Assembly (NCBI GenBank): GCA_949318235.1
Contig: OX439133.1
Coordinates: forward strand, 13,694,146 to 13,758,145
Length of the DNA stretch: 64,000 nucleotides
Direction: 5' to 3'
DNA from: Ecdyonurus torrentis
Taxonomy: Eukaryota > Arthropoda > Insecta > Ephemeroptera > Heptageniidae
The position numbers and the translations under genes were made by a program. Of this stretch, positions 38,231-49,604 are shown piece by piece. Numbering within the stretch: position 1 is the stretch's first letter; each line of letters begins with the position of its first letter. The notes beneath the pieces were generated by a model, which was given only the letters and a program-made list of their open reading frames with translations, made no database searches and had not been told where the DNA came from.

Positions 38231-38670
38231 AAATAGCTAATTGATTAGTGCCAAAAATTTCCCAACGTTTCAATTTTTGTCGCATTTTATGACTATTTAA
38301 AATTTCATACAACTGTATTTTATATTATATAAAAAAAGAAATAATAATAAAAAAATTACAAATATAAATATATAAAATAGCTAAACAATGGTGCCAAAAA
38401 ACTCCAAAAATGTCCATTTCCGTCGCCTTTTTTGACTATTTGAAATTTTATATAAGTTATATTAATCCATAGTATAAAAAATAAAAAAAAAACTAGTCAA
38501 CAGTAATTTAAAAGCAAATTTTACTAAATAAATATTTCAAATTAAAAAAAAAAAGAAAAAAAGGCAAATGTAAATAAATGTATAAAAAATTTAAAAACTA
38601 TACAATGGTGCCAAAAAAAATCCCAAAAATTTCCATTTTCGTCACCTTTTTTGACTATTTGAAATTTCAT
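38231..38670. repeat. Three direct copies of an 80-bp unit
   Basis: Cores at 38231-38309, 38375-38451 and 38593-38670 share GTGCCAAAAA, TCCCAAAAATTTCCATTTTC and TTTTGACTATTTGAAATTTC. The spacing is about 145 and 220 bp, with A-rich filler between. This is a degenerate tandem array just upstream of a promoter-like block. Confidence 0.72.
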
Positions 38671-38820
38671 AAAAATATTGCATAATATAAATTTAAAAAA
38701 CAAGCCTATATTCGATAGTAATTTAAAAAGCAGAGTAAAAAAAAAAAAAAAAAGTGTCTTGGCAAAAATCAGGTTTAAAAAAAAGAAAAAAAAAAGATGT
38801 GAAAGATAATTTAAATAAAT

Positions 38821-39153
38821 TCAGTTGATCACGTGAAAGATGTTGAGCTGTGATTGGTTGTCGTATAACGTGCACGTGAACACTGTGACCCTTCCCCTCA
38901 TATGCTGTACTTAATGTGGCGCCACCTTCCCCTCAATCGCCTTCTCTCCGCAACCTCTCTCTTTAATTTTATACTCTGCTGTCTCAATTTTTGTCAGTCG
39001 GTAGTGATACACCGAGCAAGAAAGAAGGGTGGTGTGTTATTATAACTCCAAGTTAGTGCCGGGGATATTAATTAATGTATAACAACATCGTTAATTATAA
39101 TTATCATCAAGTTGTTTAGCAGAGGTATCGTTTTTTACAAATACATTTAACAG
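38821..39153 (+). promoter_or_regulatory. Promoter-like block and possible non-coding first exon
   Basis: CACGTG boxes lie at 38830-38835 and 38873-38878, and an ATTGG (reverse CCAAT) box near 38853. GC-rich pyrimidine stretches lead to an initiator-like TCAGTC (A at 38996). The following 158 bp end at a consensus splice donor CAG|GTAAGAA (39151-39160). No long reading frame is present, so an untranslated first exon is the natural reading. The downstream exons were not identified. Confidence 0.4.
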
Positions 39154-39601
39154 GTAAGAACAATTTTTTAATTATATTTTTAGAATTGAAGTGTCAAATC
39201 CCCCCCCCCCCCCATAAAAAGTCAAAATTTGGCACACACAATTTTTTTTTTTTTTTTGCATTTTTAACATTTTTCAGTCACAAATTTTTAATTTCCACTA
39301 TTGCAAATTTTGAAAAATGACCTTTAAACCTGTCTTAATTATTTGACACCCCTAAAATTAGCATAGATATTAATTAAGAGCACTAAAGACAATTAGTCTG
39401 TTTTATCATATTGTTGGATTGATTTTTAATGACTATATTCGATAGCAATTTTTGTGTATTTCTTTTCTTTTCTAAATGCTTATATACCCGGCGTAACGGT
39501 ATACCTTCATGTTATTTTAAAGGGATGAAAATACGCCACATGTAATGACTGCTAAATAATTTGACAGTCAGCGAAATATTCAGCTGTCAAAAGTTCATAA
39601 C
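39154..39601. other. Possible intron start; poly-C run
   Basis: C14 at about 39200-39213 and a T tract at 39242-39257. No exon was recognised. Confidence 0.5.
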
Positions 39602-39921
39602 TTAAAGCCATAGACCACATAAAACAACATGTACTTTTTAATGAATAAACATGAAATGGGATCTTCAAAACTGATGACAATTTTTACCAGAATGTTAATA
39701 CGAGAGAGCGTGAAAATACTGTAAAGTATGCAATTTGTGTGACTATTTATGTTTATGACATCAGAAACATGCAAAAATTAGTAAAAAATGTTGTGTGGGT
39801 TGCATAATTCAAACTTTTCTGATACTTAGGCTTTTTAAGACAAAATAAAGTTATTTATTTAAGTCTCATCAAGTGTTTTGTGACATAAATGTTTATGTTT
39901 TTCTCTGGTCTATTCCTTTAA
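39602..39921 (+). mobile_element. MITE family B, copy 4
   Basis: TTAA at 39602-39605 and 39918-39921 flank AGCCATAGACCACATAA and GGTCTATTCCT. The CRE is degraded to TGACATCA. This is the shortest of the full-length copies. Confidence 0.9.
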
Positions 39922-40396
39922 TACTTTGATATTTTCTGTTATCCGATACAAAAATGCTTTCATTCGTAATTTCTTTTTGTCTTAAAGGAAATGACATTGG
40001 TAGTATGTGGTTGTGGTTTTCTATTTCCATAAATAATACACTCTCTTCTTGAGAAGCCATATAACTATAATTCATTACATATTTAAACTTGAAAGAACAA
40101 AAAAAGTGAATTACATAAAGAATAATAAGAATGAGAGTATAGTAATAATATATAGGGAAAACATTAGCGTATATTGCAATTTCTAAATATTGAATTCTAG
40201 AGCAATCTGGATATGTATTTAAGAAATCTGTAATGAGGATTTAAGCAATTGAGGTATCAATTTATTGGTTTATAAATGTATTAATGTTAAATTGATTAAA
40301 TAAAATTAATCAATAAAATAGAGCTGATAATTATTATTGACTGTTATTTTTACATTATTGTCTAATTTTGAGGCAATAAACCATGCTAATGCATTT
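39922..40396. other. AT-rich, no recognised feature
   Basis: No exon recognised. The minus-strand open frame at the boundary with MITE B is incidental. Confidence 0.5.
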
Positions 40397-40609
40397 TAAT
40401 GGAGGTTATCGGTTTTAAAAATTCTCAAAAAATTTCTATTGCTCAAAACACGTTAAAGTGTGTCTAGTATTTCTCATTTAAATTTCTCCGAAATCGGTGG
40501 AGTAGTTTTCTCAAAAATTGAAAAAAAAAACATGATTTTCCCCATAAGCGTAATGTTAAATTAGGGGACCCTTAGGTTTCCCCGCGCGCTAAACCGATAA
40601 ACCCCATTA
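40397..40609. mobile_element. Family K element, copy 2
   Basis: TAATGGAGGTTATCGGTTTT and AAACCGATAAACCCCATTA are inverted ends with TA flanks. The interior matches copy 1, including CCCCATAAGCGTAATGTTAA. Confidence 0.87.
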
Positions 40610-42004
40610 TAAATTATGAATGTAGGATGAGAGAAATAAATACAAAATGTAGAATTTTTAAGCAATGGAAATATATAGATGGCTAAAACACAGAGTTTAT
40701 ACAATTTAATTTGCCAAAAAAAAAAAAAAAAAAAAACTGAAATTATATTGAACGATCATTTATTTATTATTTGATTATAGTAATTTAGTTCATGTATGTT
40801 TTATTGATTTATTGACACCATAATTAATATCGATACACAGCATAAATACATTTAATTACCATAGCAATTGAAGTGACTTTAAAGTTCACTCGTTAAAAAA
40901 AAAACTGCTAAAATTAAGTTGTTGTTGTTGACAGAGAAAAAGTGTTGATTTTTGATGAGTAATTATATTTAATGTCCAAAGTTTTTTTCCATGACTCTTA
41001 AAAGATCATGTAGTATGTAGTTTATATAATTAGGAAGTGATCAATACATAAGGCTAAATAAGAGGAGATATAATATGTATGTACGCCCACTTTCTATATA
41101 AGACTGTAGATAGATAGCACTCGGCGAACACGCACTCTCTGCGTGATTTTCAGAGAGAGAGATTTTGTCACAGCGGGAAATAAACAAGAAAGAGACAGAA
41201 AGGTCAAATATGGAACCGTGAACATTTTTATGTTCAAATCATCAAAATTTTATTTCAACCTTTATATTGCTTTTTAAAAGGTGAAGAATTTAATAAGAAT
41301 CCTATTTTCAAATTCCAATCTTTTGTTATAATAATTAATGCAACAATTCAGCTGTTTTAATGCTTTATTGTTTAATCTTTTTCTAAAATGCTCATTAATC
41401 GCATTTAGTATTCCCGATTCCGTTTACAGTTTATGGTCACTTTTTTTTCTCTTAGTTCTCCCTCAAAATAAGGGTAAATTACAAATCTAGTCGGCTTTAT
41501 AGCTATGCACAAAAAGCGAGATATTTTAAGAAACCATTATTTTTATAGTTGGTGCGAGAATTAATTATTTATGTTGAAAAAAAAAAAAAATCATAGTACC
41601 TAGAAATCTCGTCTCCAATTTAAAAAGAGAATTATATTGCATTATTTATTCTATTAAAAGTAAAATGGTACAGTAATGTCAAAATTCAAATTATTCAAAT
41701 TTCAATTTAAAAAATAATTTAGTTTTTTTTAATTTGAGACTAAAAATGGAACTGGACCCATGATTCTTGAAATTAAAATATAATCATATATAATATATTA
41801 ATTAGAAAAAAAAATATTTTTTCATCATTGTCGTAACAAAACATTAAATTTTGAAACATATGTAAAAGTCGGGCTATTATTAAAATTTAACATAATTAAG
41901 TATGCTAAAAATTCACGTTAAAATTCAATATCATATATCATAAGGTTACTCTAATAATAGCCTCGACTGTTCTATATATTATAATGTAATATTAGTGTAT
42001 TAGT
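40610..42004. other. AT-rich, no gene established
   Basis: TATATAAG at 41095-41102 followed by GC-richer sequence to about 41220 could be a core promoter, but no exon is evident. An A run lies near 40716-40737. Confidence 0.45.
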
Positions 42005-42135
<131 letters not shown>

Positions 42136-42736
42136 TGCAGAGAGGTGTTATGTCACACGATCTCTCATATATCACGGTAAGATATCAAGTGTTCAAGTGA
42201 CTCGTGACTCATAAATCACGTTTCAATGTCTTGCAGAATTATATTATATATAATATTGCATAGTAGCTAAATTTATAATCAGTAAGGTCAGGGTTATATA
42301 CCGGAACATCAAAGACGTGTTAATATAGTTATTAATTAATATGATAAATTCTGCTGATAGAGTTTTATTTATTTTGTTTACTTTTTGTCTTTTATGCCTG
42401 ACAGTGATGGGAAAAAATATCCTCAATTATTGTACTTTTTTAGAGTTAAAAATATTTACGTATTCCCAAACCCGATAAGATATTATAATGAAACTTTTTC
42501 TTAATTCCGAAAAGAGTAATAAAAAAAATTTTAAATCAACCATTTTTAATTACCAAAAAAAAAAATTTATTAATAATAAAAGGTAAACTATATAAAAATT
42601 GCATAAACACATAAAAGTTAAAGAATTTTACGTAGGAAAATTACTGTAAAAAAAAAAATAAATATTAAATATAAAAATCACATAAACACATAAAATTTAA
42701 AGAGTTTTATAAAGGATATTTACTATACACATAAGA
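42136..42736. other. AT-rich, no recognised feature
   Basis: An inverted-looking ATCACG/CGTGAC patch at about 42157-42223, but no convincing element. Confidence 0.45.
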
Positions 42737-43030
42737 TTTAGGATAGGTCAAGTTCATGCACTAAAATGAGTATAGTAATTCTTAATTAAGTTTTATTGTA
42801 AAAAATATTGAACATTAGTTAAAGTTAAGGTAGGTCGTGTATAAACCGGAAATGTATAGAGATGTTGCATTATATACGTCAGAGACTGTAGATTTGCACC
42901 GGAAATGACTTTTATATACATTATGTATATGGATATTTTACAAAAATTGCAAACACGCATGCTAAAGTTACGGTAGGTCATGGCCATGCGCGCGCGCGCG
43001 TGATCTTTTATACCAGACCGGAAGTGAAAA
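42737..43030. repeat. Three diverged direct repeats around GGTAGGTC, with a CG-dinucleotide run
   Basis: GATAGGTCAAGTTCATGCAC (42745), AAGGTAGGTCGTG followed by ACCGGAAATG (42827), and ACGGTAGGTCATGGCC followed by GACCGGAAGTG (42969). A (CG)n run lies at about 42988-43001. Confidence 0.5.
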
Positions 43031-44825
43031 ACAAACAATTGCGAGAGAGCCAACACATCACTTGACTTAGTTAAGTAGTAAACAAATTTGCATCTTAACT
43101 TTTAATTTATAACTAGGTCCTAACTGAATAATAATAAACTTTAATTTAGGTGTTTTTTTATAGATTTTTTTGGAGAACTTTTTTTTTTTTCTTTTTTTTT
43201 TTTTTTTCCCCTCTTTTTTCTTATTATATATTAGCTCTTTTCTTTTTTCTTCTGTAACACCAACACCGGAATCCTACTTGATTCAAGATGAAGGTGAAAA
43301 TAATCCAGTACCAATTATCTACGTATTATTGTCATATTAATATTATACTTATTTTTATTTTTTAATATTAAAAGTAGAGTATTAAATTTGTAAAAACATT
43401 AAATACAATGAATTTTCATTTAAAGGCTGAAAAATCAAATAAATTATAGACAAATTAAGCACTATCGGTGCTATATATTATAATACAATATCTTAGAAAG
43501 TAATTAAAAAGAAGTTGATATATATTAATTAATTTATATAAATATTTTATTTTTAGAATATTAAATTTTTGAAGGAGTTATAAATAAATATGAAAGTACT
43601 TACTCTAAGAGAAAGTTAATTAAAAATATTCATACCTTCATTACTACTTTGTTCACATCTCGATGAATATAAATATTGACGATTGAGTGATTGACAGTTA
43701 ATTGATTTTTTTTTATGTCTCAATACACAATTGAATTATATTTCAATTACATTTTTTTTATTGTTGTTATTTTATTTAATTTAACTTAATTTTTTATGGG
43801 AGTATGACTGTGTTAATTGTCGCCTGAAAATTTATTATAATTGTAGTTGTGGCAATGATGAATTAATTTTTTTTTTTCTAAAAATGTAATTCGATTGTTT
43901 TACCGCATAAAAATATTGATAAATTAAATATTAAATATCCGTTATAAATTATAACTTAAAAAAAGAATAATATAGTCGACAATAAATCATATTACCATGA
44001 CTAAAATATGTATAATTATAGCCATTTTTATTATTATTATTATTATTTTAACAAAATGGGGAAATGATTTAAAAATCGTATCTCAATGTTGATTTAAATT
44101 TAATCTTTTCCTTTTGTTTATATAAAATGCCAGTCTTCTCTCTCTTTCATTCATTAAACGATGGATCATATAGTGGCATTTAAAAAGCAGCTTTACTCTA
44201 ATATCTAGAGCTATATTTAACACGAGATTTTCCATGACAAATTTTCCTATTTGATGACGAATACTATAGACAGGTGCGAGCTAATACTGTCGTCACTAGA
44301 AATGTCAAGGACTCCTCCTCATGTATATTTGTGAACTTGGTGACGAATGTTTGTTATGATTGGACTACTCACGATTATGACAATTACACTTTTACTTACT
44401 TTGAAACTCTGCCATAATAGAACAGTGCATGTGTGTTACTATATAGAAATTAGAGTAACAGAAAACTATTCAAAAATTTCATTATATAGCATAATTATAT
44501 GTTATTTTAGTATTTTATTTTTATATATATAGAATTGAAATTATTAAAATTTATCATCTTGGTTGGATTTTGTATAACTGTGCTGAAAATAGCAATAGTG
44601 AAAAAAATATACAAATAATAATAATAACTTGAGTATATAATATAAGCATTTATGAAGAAAGCGAATGATTCAATTATAATAGAATTTAATTTAATAAGAG
44701 CTAATTTTAATTGAACCATTTATATTAGTTATATACGACATGATCAATGCTTATTTCCCGTGATGACGTGTATGTAGAACTTATAATCCTTAATCATCCG
44801 CTATTTTTGAGAAAACTGAGAAATT
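43031..44825. other. AT-rich, no gene established
   Basis: A strong pyrimidine tract at about 43181-43232 ends in ATTAG, but no conserved exon follows. The remainder is A/T-rich. Confidence 0.45.
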
Positions 44826-45142
44826 CAAATGACATACACGGAAAAATAAATAGGTAATTATAATTATACTATAAGTTACGAATCCTAACTTATTTAAGAT
44901 ATACACTTTAAAGTTATTATGAGTAGCTAAAATAATGCATTTTAGCAAGTTGTTAAAAATAGCTAGTTTAAGTTGTTATAAGTTTTTTAAATGTTTTTAA
45001 AGCTATTTCAAGTTAAATGAGCTATTTTTAATAATTTGCTAAAATGCATTATTTTAGCTACTCATAATAACTTAAAAGTGTATATCTTAAATAAGTTAAG
45101 ATTCGTAACTAAAGTAATGTACCATTTTTTAGAGTGTATGTT
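44826..45142. mobile_element. Family I element, most complete copy
   Basis: Mirrored arms: TAAGTTACGAATCC on the left and GATTCGTAACTAAAGTAATG on the right, AAATAATGCATTTTAGCAA and TTGCTAAAATGCATTATTTT inside. The right end reads TTTTTTAGAGTGTA. Confidence 0.82.
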
Positions 45143-45164
45143 ATAAATTAAAACCATTTTCTGT

Positions 45165-45262
45165 CTTACAGCATAATTTATTATGCTGTTCTAATTTATC
45201 ATTTATGCTATAATGACTAAAATGCAGCATAAATTACATAATTTATTCTTTCCGTGTACTCT
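45165..45262. mobile_element. Family H fragment
   Basis: TACAGCATAATTTATTATGC, AATGCAGCATAAATTACATA and TTTCCGTGT ends match the right part of other H elements. Confidence 0.6.
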
Positions 45263-45988
45263 AGTTACACTTTTTAAGTTTTTAAATTTCAAGCTTATTT
45301 TTTAATGAAAATTACTCGTCGGTAAGTAGCATTAATTGATTTTCAATAAAAATAACTTTAAATTAAATACTAGATTAAATTATGATTTTAAATAGTTAAC
45401 CACCGATTTCTTCATTTAAAGTATTTCTCAATTTACTATTAATTTTCTAAAGTTTCGGTATTTCTCTTGTGGATCCCCTAAAGCAGTCACGTAGACTTAT
45501 ATTAAACCCACGATGCAGGCAACACAAAGTTTCAATACCACATTGTATATATATATAAATATAAGACAAAAGCAACAAAAATGTGGGCTATTCTAGTCAG
45601 CTAAAACTAAGTGAGAGAGCGCGGGGGATGTTGCCCAAGGTTACGTACGCCTACTTTTATCTATATCTCCCCCCATAGTCTGTCTGTCTACTTGTCTCTT
45701 CTTGGATACAACATCTTTTATATTAAAGGGAAGGGAAGATCAGAGGTCCATTATCGTATGGTTTTATTCGTCTTATAACAAGCTAGTTTGATATCATTTT
45801 GAAAGCGTACTGAAGTAAAAGATATACCTGCGAGATTTTATAAATGATCGATTATCGTGTATTTAACCCAAGAACGCCCAAGAACTGTCATTTGAAATTG
45901 ACGATACCTGTGGTCGATAATGTAATCTAAAGTTCTAGTGAGAATATGAGAAGTCAATGTTTTTGCTTTTTTCCCCAAGTAAGCTCAA

Positions 45989-46027
<39 letters not shown>

Positions 46028-46040
46028 GAGTCTTCTACTA
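45263..46040. other. AT-rich, no gene seen
   Basis: A run at about 45991-46025. No exon was recognised. Confidence 0.5.
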
Positions 46041-46332
46041 TAGACCGGTTGCACTCATATTTAAGAGCCGCCATTTTGCTGGTTATGAATACATAGGCCA
46101 GCATAGGAAAAACGTCATTTTTATTTTTTTAATAGCAAAAGAAGCTTCAAACCTCAATCAAAGACTTATTTCTAGCTCCTAATAAGCTCGAAGAATATGA
46201 GAAAAATTTGTTCAGTTGAAATAAACTCTTATTAAGTGAAAAATTAGGAAAAATGATGTTTCCCCTATACTGGACAATACATTAGGCACCACAAACATGG
46301 CAACAAAGCGCAAGGATGTGAAAGGGGTCTAT
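46041..46332 (-). mobile_element. Family E element, copy 2 (reverse)
   Basis: TA-flanked termini TAGACCGGTTGCACTC and GGATGTGAAAGGGGTCTA. The interior is the reverse of copy 1: AGAGCCGCCATTTTGCTGG and CACAAACATGGC blocks. Confidence 0.85.
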
Positions 46333-46720
46333 ATAAGACAATAAATTAATTACTTTTAATGTAAGTAGATGACCTAGGTAATCCAAATAGGATTTTCGCC
46401 GAAATGTATATAGTGGTAAGCTGGAGACATTTATTGCGAGTCAAAATGATCAAATATACAACAAAATATAACTTCCAGAATAAAATAAAAAATAAAAAAG
46501 CAATAAAAAGTTAAATGACGCCGATATAAAAATATTCTCTTTTATAAGCCATCTTTTACCTTGATTGAATTATCTTGATCAGCTGCTAGTTGGCTGATGC
46601 ATAATATAATAACAACTTTTTATCAGTAAATAACATTTTTTTTCATTTAAGGAAAGAGAAAGGTCAGCGGCTGATATTTCAAAACTTTGATCAACAAAAA
46701 CTGCATCAAAGCAGCAGCAG

Positions 46721-46761
<41 letters not shown>

Positions 46762-47192
46762 CATGTTTTAAGCAATTAAAAAATGTATACATATGACCCG
46801 CACCACTAATTAAAATACTATGTAATGTTATAGTTGCTCGTTAGTTTTAAAACATAAACTAGAATGTACGGTGGATTTACTTGACGTAAATGACGTTTGG
46901 AGGTTATACTATACGCACACATACTTCACCAAAAACTCAGGGTAAAGGTCACTTTAAACTGTTTACTCATATATGTGTAACTTTTTTTTATGTATCTCTC
47001 TGCGTTATTATTTGCAACTCAGACTAAAGTTCAAAACGATTATACATGAGTATGATCTGGCAAAATATTCTATCTAAACCATAGAAGATATAGAACGTTT
47101 TTGCTATACTAATACCAAATTGAATTTAGAGTATAAATTCAATGCTAAATTCAACACATTACCCAAATACATTCATTTTACGAATGTCTGAA
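46333..47192. other. No gene; short (CAG)n plus A run
   Basis: (GCA)5 at about 46711-46724 runs into an A tract to 46758. No exon was recognised. Confidence 0.5.
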
Positions 47193-47322
47193 AGAAGGTC
47201 CGCCGAAAAAAAGGTCCTCGGATAAAAAGGACCTGCCTTTGCGCACAGGTATTGCGTTTTAGCGAGCTGCGCACAGGTATAGGACCTTTTATCCGAGGTC
47301 CTTTTTCCACGGACCTTCCTTC
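47193..47322. repeat. Hairpin element with internal direct repeats
   Basis: GAAGGTCCGCCGAAAAAAAGG and GGTCCTCGGATAAAAAGGACC on the left pair with TAGGACCTTTTATCCGAGG and TCCACGGACCTTCC on the right. The loop holds TGCGCACAGGTAT twice in direct orientation. Confidence 0.8.
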
Positions 47323-48103
47323 TGTATAACACATTTTACACTTATACCCTCAACGCACAACATTTTTTTTTTTTAACCATATTGTCAAAATCTGCTTAAT
47401 AAAAACATAACATATTGCATTTTTTATGGAAAAAAAAAAGAAAAAAAAAATGGAATTATAAAGTGCAACCATTATTGTTAAGAATAATTATATTCAATTC
47501 AAAAATTCAAATGTATGATATAAATGGAGCATAAAGTACGTAATTTATTTTATATGTGACAGTTTGTTTTTTTAATAAAAAATAATTATTCTAATAAAGA
47601 GAACAATTTTTCATATTTTAAGTATATCAATTACTGACTACAAATCAAAACTTGCATTCGAATTTTTTACATGTTTCAAATATAATATATTGTGTTTTTT
47701 AAATGGAAAAACGCAAATTTCATTAGTGTAAGTTTGCAACAATGAAAGAAATTGTATAATGCGAGTCATAAGTTATAGGCTCATTATTATATATTTATAA
47801 ATTTTAATAATGAAAAATGACATGATATAAAATCATTGCTCCTCTTATCTCTATATTGTATAAACAGATCAATTACACGCGGTGTCACTTGTTGTTAAGG
47901 TGAAATACAATAAGGTGTTAATATTCATTAAAATAAAAGCCTTGAAATGTTGTGCTTAATAAAATGATTAATAGTTCAAAACTATTTTCAAGAGCATAAT
48001 ATGTAATAAGATTCCATTTAATGCTAATTTTGTCATTGTAATTAATTGAAATAAAAAAAGAAGCAGAAAAGAAAAAGAAAAAAAGTTTTATGTAAATATT
48101 TGG
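47323..48103. other. AT-rich, no recognised feature
   Basis: No exon or repeat family was recognised. Confidence 0.55.
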
Positions 48104-48231
48104 GCTATTTTAAGTTAAATTAGCTATTGTTTATAATTTGATAAAATGCATTATTTTAGCTGCTCATAATAACTTAAAAGTGTTTATCTTAAATAAGTAA
48201 CTGAAGTAATGCACTCTAATTTTGAGTGTAT
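48104..48231. mobile_element. Family I, right half only
   Basis: GATAAAATGCATTATTTTAG, GCTCATAATAACTTAAAAGT and AACTGAAGTAATGCACTC match the right half of the copy at 44826-45142. Confidence 0.75.
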
Positions 48232-48454
48232 TAGAAAAAAAAATAGTGGTTCACAATGTTTAAAATTACGATGTATTGTAATTTGAAGCCTAAATGCCAA
48301 AATGCTAAAAAAAAAAAAAAAAAAAACGATAATGTAAAAGCGATGCACATTATACAAAATGAATTCAGATTACTGTAATTTAAAGCCTGAATGCTTAAAA
48401 AAAAAAAAAAAAAAAAAAAAAAAGTCAATTTCAATAACTCCCTTATTTAACGGT
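48232..48454. repeat. A-tract-containing direct repeat
   Basis: GTAATTTGAAGCCTAAATGC (48278) recurs as GTAATTTAAAGCCTGAATGC (48376). Each is followed by a long A run (48306-48326, 48396-48423), so a unit of about 98 bp is present twice. Confidence 0.65.
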
Positions 48455-48904
48455 CACGTGTTACTGAAATATTAATCATATGCGAAAGTTGTTACCAAAT
48501 GACTTTCAAATGACATTAATATAATACAAAAGTAAGAGTAATGCAAAAAATATAGAAATTGTTTAAAATAAATTTAAAACAATAAAAAATTAAACATTAT
48601 AAAATAAAATTTTCCTCATAGATAAAAACTAAATGATATAGACCTGTCATCACAATAACTACAAATTATATCAGTAATTATATATCTGTCTGTCACGTGT
48701 GCTCTTGTAAATGATAATTAACTCATCATCAATTACATGAAGTATAATTACGTGAGAATATTTTAGTCACGTGGTGGAGTCACGTGACGTCTACAGAACA
48801 CGTGTTTTTTTATATATTGCTCAATATCGTTATTCAATTTCATCTGTCTTCTTATCATTTCTTATCAGTAAAAATATTTGACTTACGTGTGGGAGTAACA
48901 TAGC
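48455..48904 (+). promoter_or_regulatory. Cluster of five CACGTG boxes with TATA-like core
   Basis: CACGTG occurs at 48455-48460, 48694-48699, 48768-48773, 48781-48786 and 48799-48804. GTCACGTGAC at 48779-48788 matches the CLEAR/TFEB-MITF consensus exactly. TATATATT at 48811-48818 lies about 30 bp before a TTCATCT start-like site, and a possible donor GCG|GTAGGT is at 48903-48904. No coding exon was found. Confidence 0.35.
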
Positions 48905-49251
48905 GGTAGGTTGATGCTCTTTTTTTTTTTTATTGTTATCACAGTTTTGTAAGTTTATTTACTGTGTATTAAAGAGATAGCAAAAAGTGTTAATTAATAT
49001 TTATTTTATACGTTTTTTCTTACGTCTTTTTAAAAAAAGAAAGATTTTTTATTGTTTTAAACAATATTTATCTTTTTTTTTTTTGCGCATTTATTCTTTT
49101 TTTTATTGCATCAATAATCAATGAAATAAATGTTGAGCTATCAAATTTAAGATGATAAATAAATTATACTGTATAAATAGCTTCGGATTTGTAACAAACC
49201 AGTTGATGAACGAACTGTTTAAAATTAATTTTAACTTTCTCAATGCATTTC
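48905..49251. other. AT-rich, no recognised feature
   Basis: T runs only. Confidence 0.5.
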
Positions 49252-49604
49252 TTAAGGGAGTAGGGTACCGACCTTATATCTCAAAAACTAAAAGTGTTTT
49301 GGGTTTAAATTTGGTGTCATTGGTCACACCTAGCCGTGCTAAAAATTTCATGATGTTTGACCTTCCCAAAAAAAAAAAAAAAAATATTGAAATTAACATT
49401 GCAATACACTAAAATACATTGCAATACATTGCAATGGGCTTAAAATTTCAAAAAATCATATAAAATTAATTTGCATGGTGACCCCCCAAAATTGTTATAT
49501 ATTTGAAATTGTCTCAAGCTGAAGTATCATTGTGCAAAATTTCAGATTTTTTTTGACGAGAAAAGTTTGAGTCTTATTGCTGACGTCGGTCCCTACTCCC
49601 TTAA
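49252..49604. mobile_element. Family J element
   Basis: TTAA at 49252-49255 and 49601-49604 flank termini GGGAGTAGGGTACCGAC and GTCGGTCCCTACTCCC. The interior includes GTGACCCCCCAAAATTG and CAAAATTTCAGATTTTTT. It is non-coding; the open frame across the left part is incidental. Confidence 0.87.

Noticed and set aside
41095..41220. TATATAAG followed by a GC-richer patch, as a core promoter
   Set aside because: No initiator, exon or splice donor supports it. TATA-like strings are common at this base composition.
43235..43296. Possible internal exon after a strong pyrimidine tract and ATTAG, with ATGAAG before GTGAAA
   Set aside because: The coding content would be two codons and no downstream exon could be linked. 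It is too weak to call.
44347..44532. 61-codon hydrophobic open frame
   Set aside because: No conserved motif, splice context or start context. Its length is expected by chance in this much AT-rich DNA.
48231..48434. Phenylalanine-rich minus-strand open frame
   Set aside because: Produced by two A tracts read on the opposite strand.
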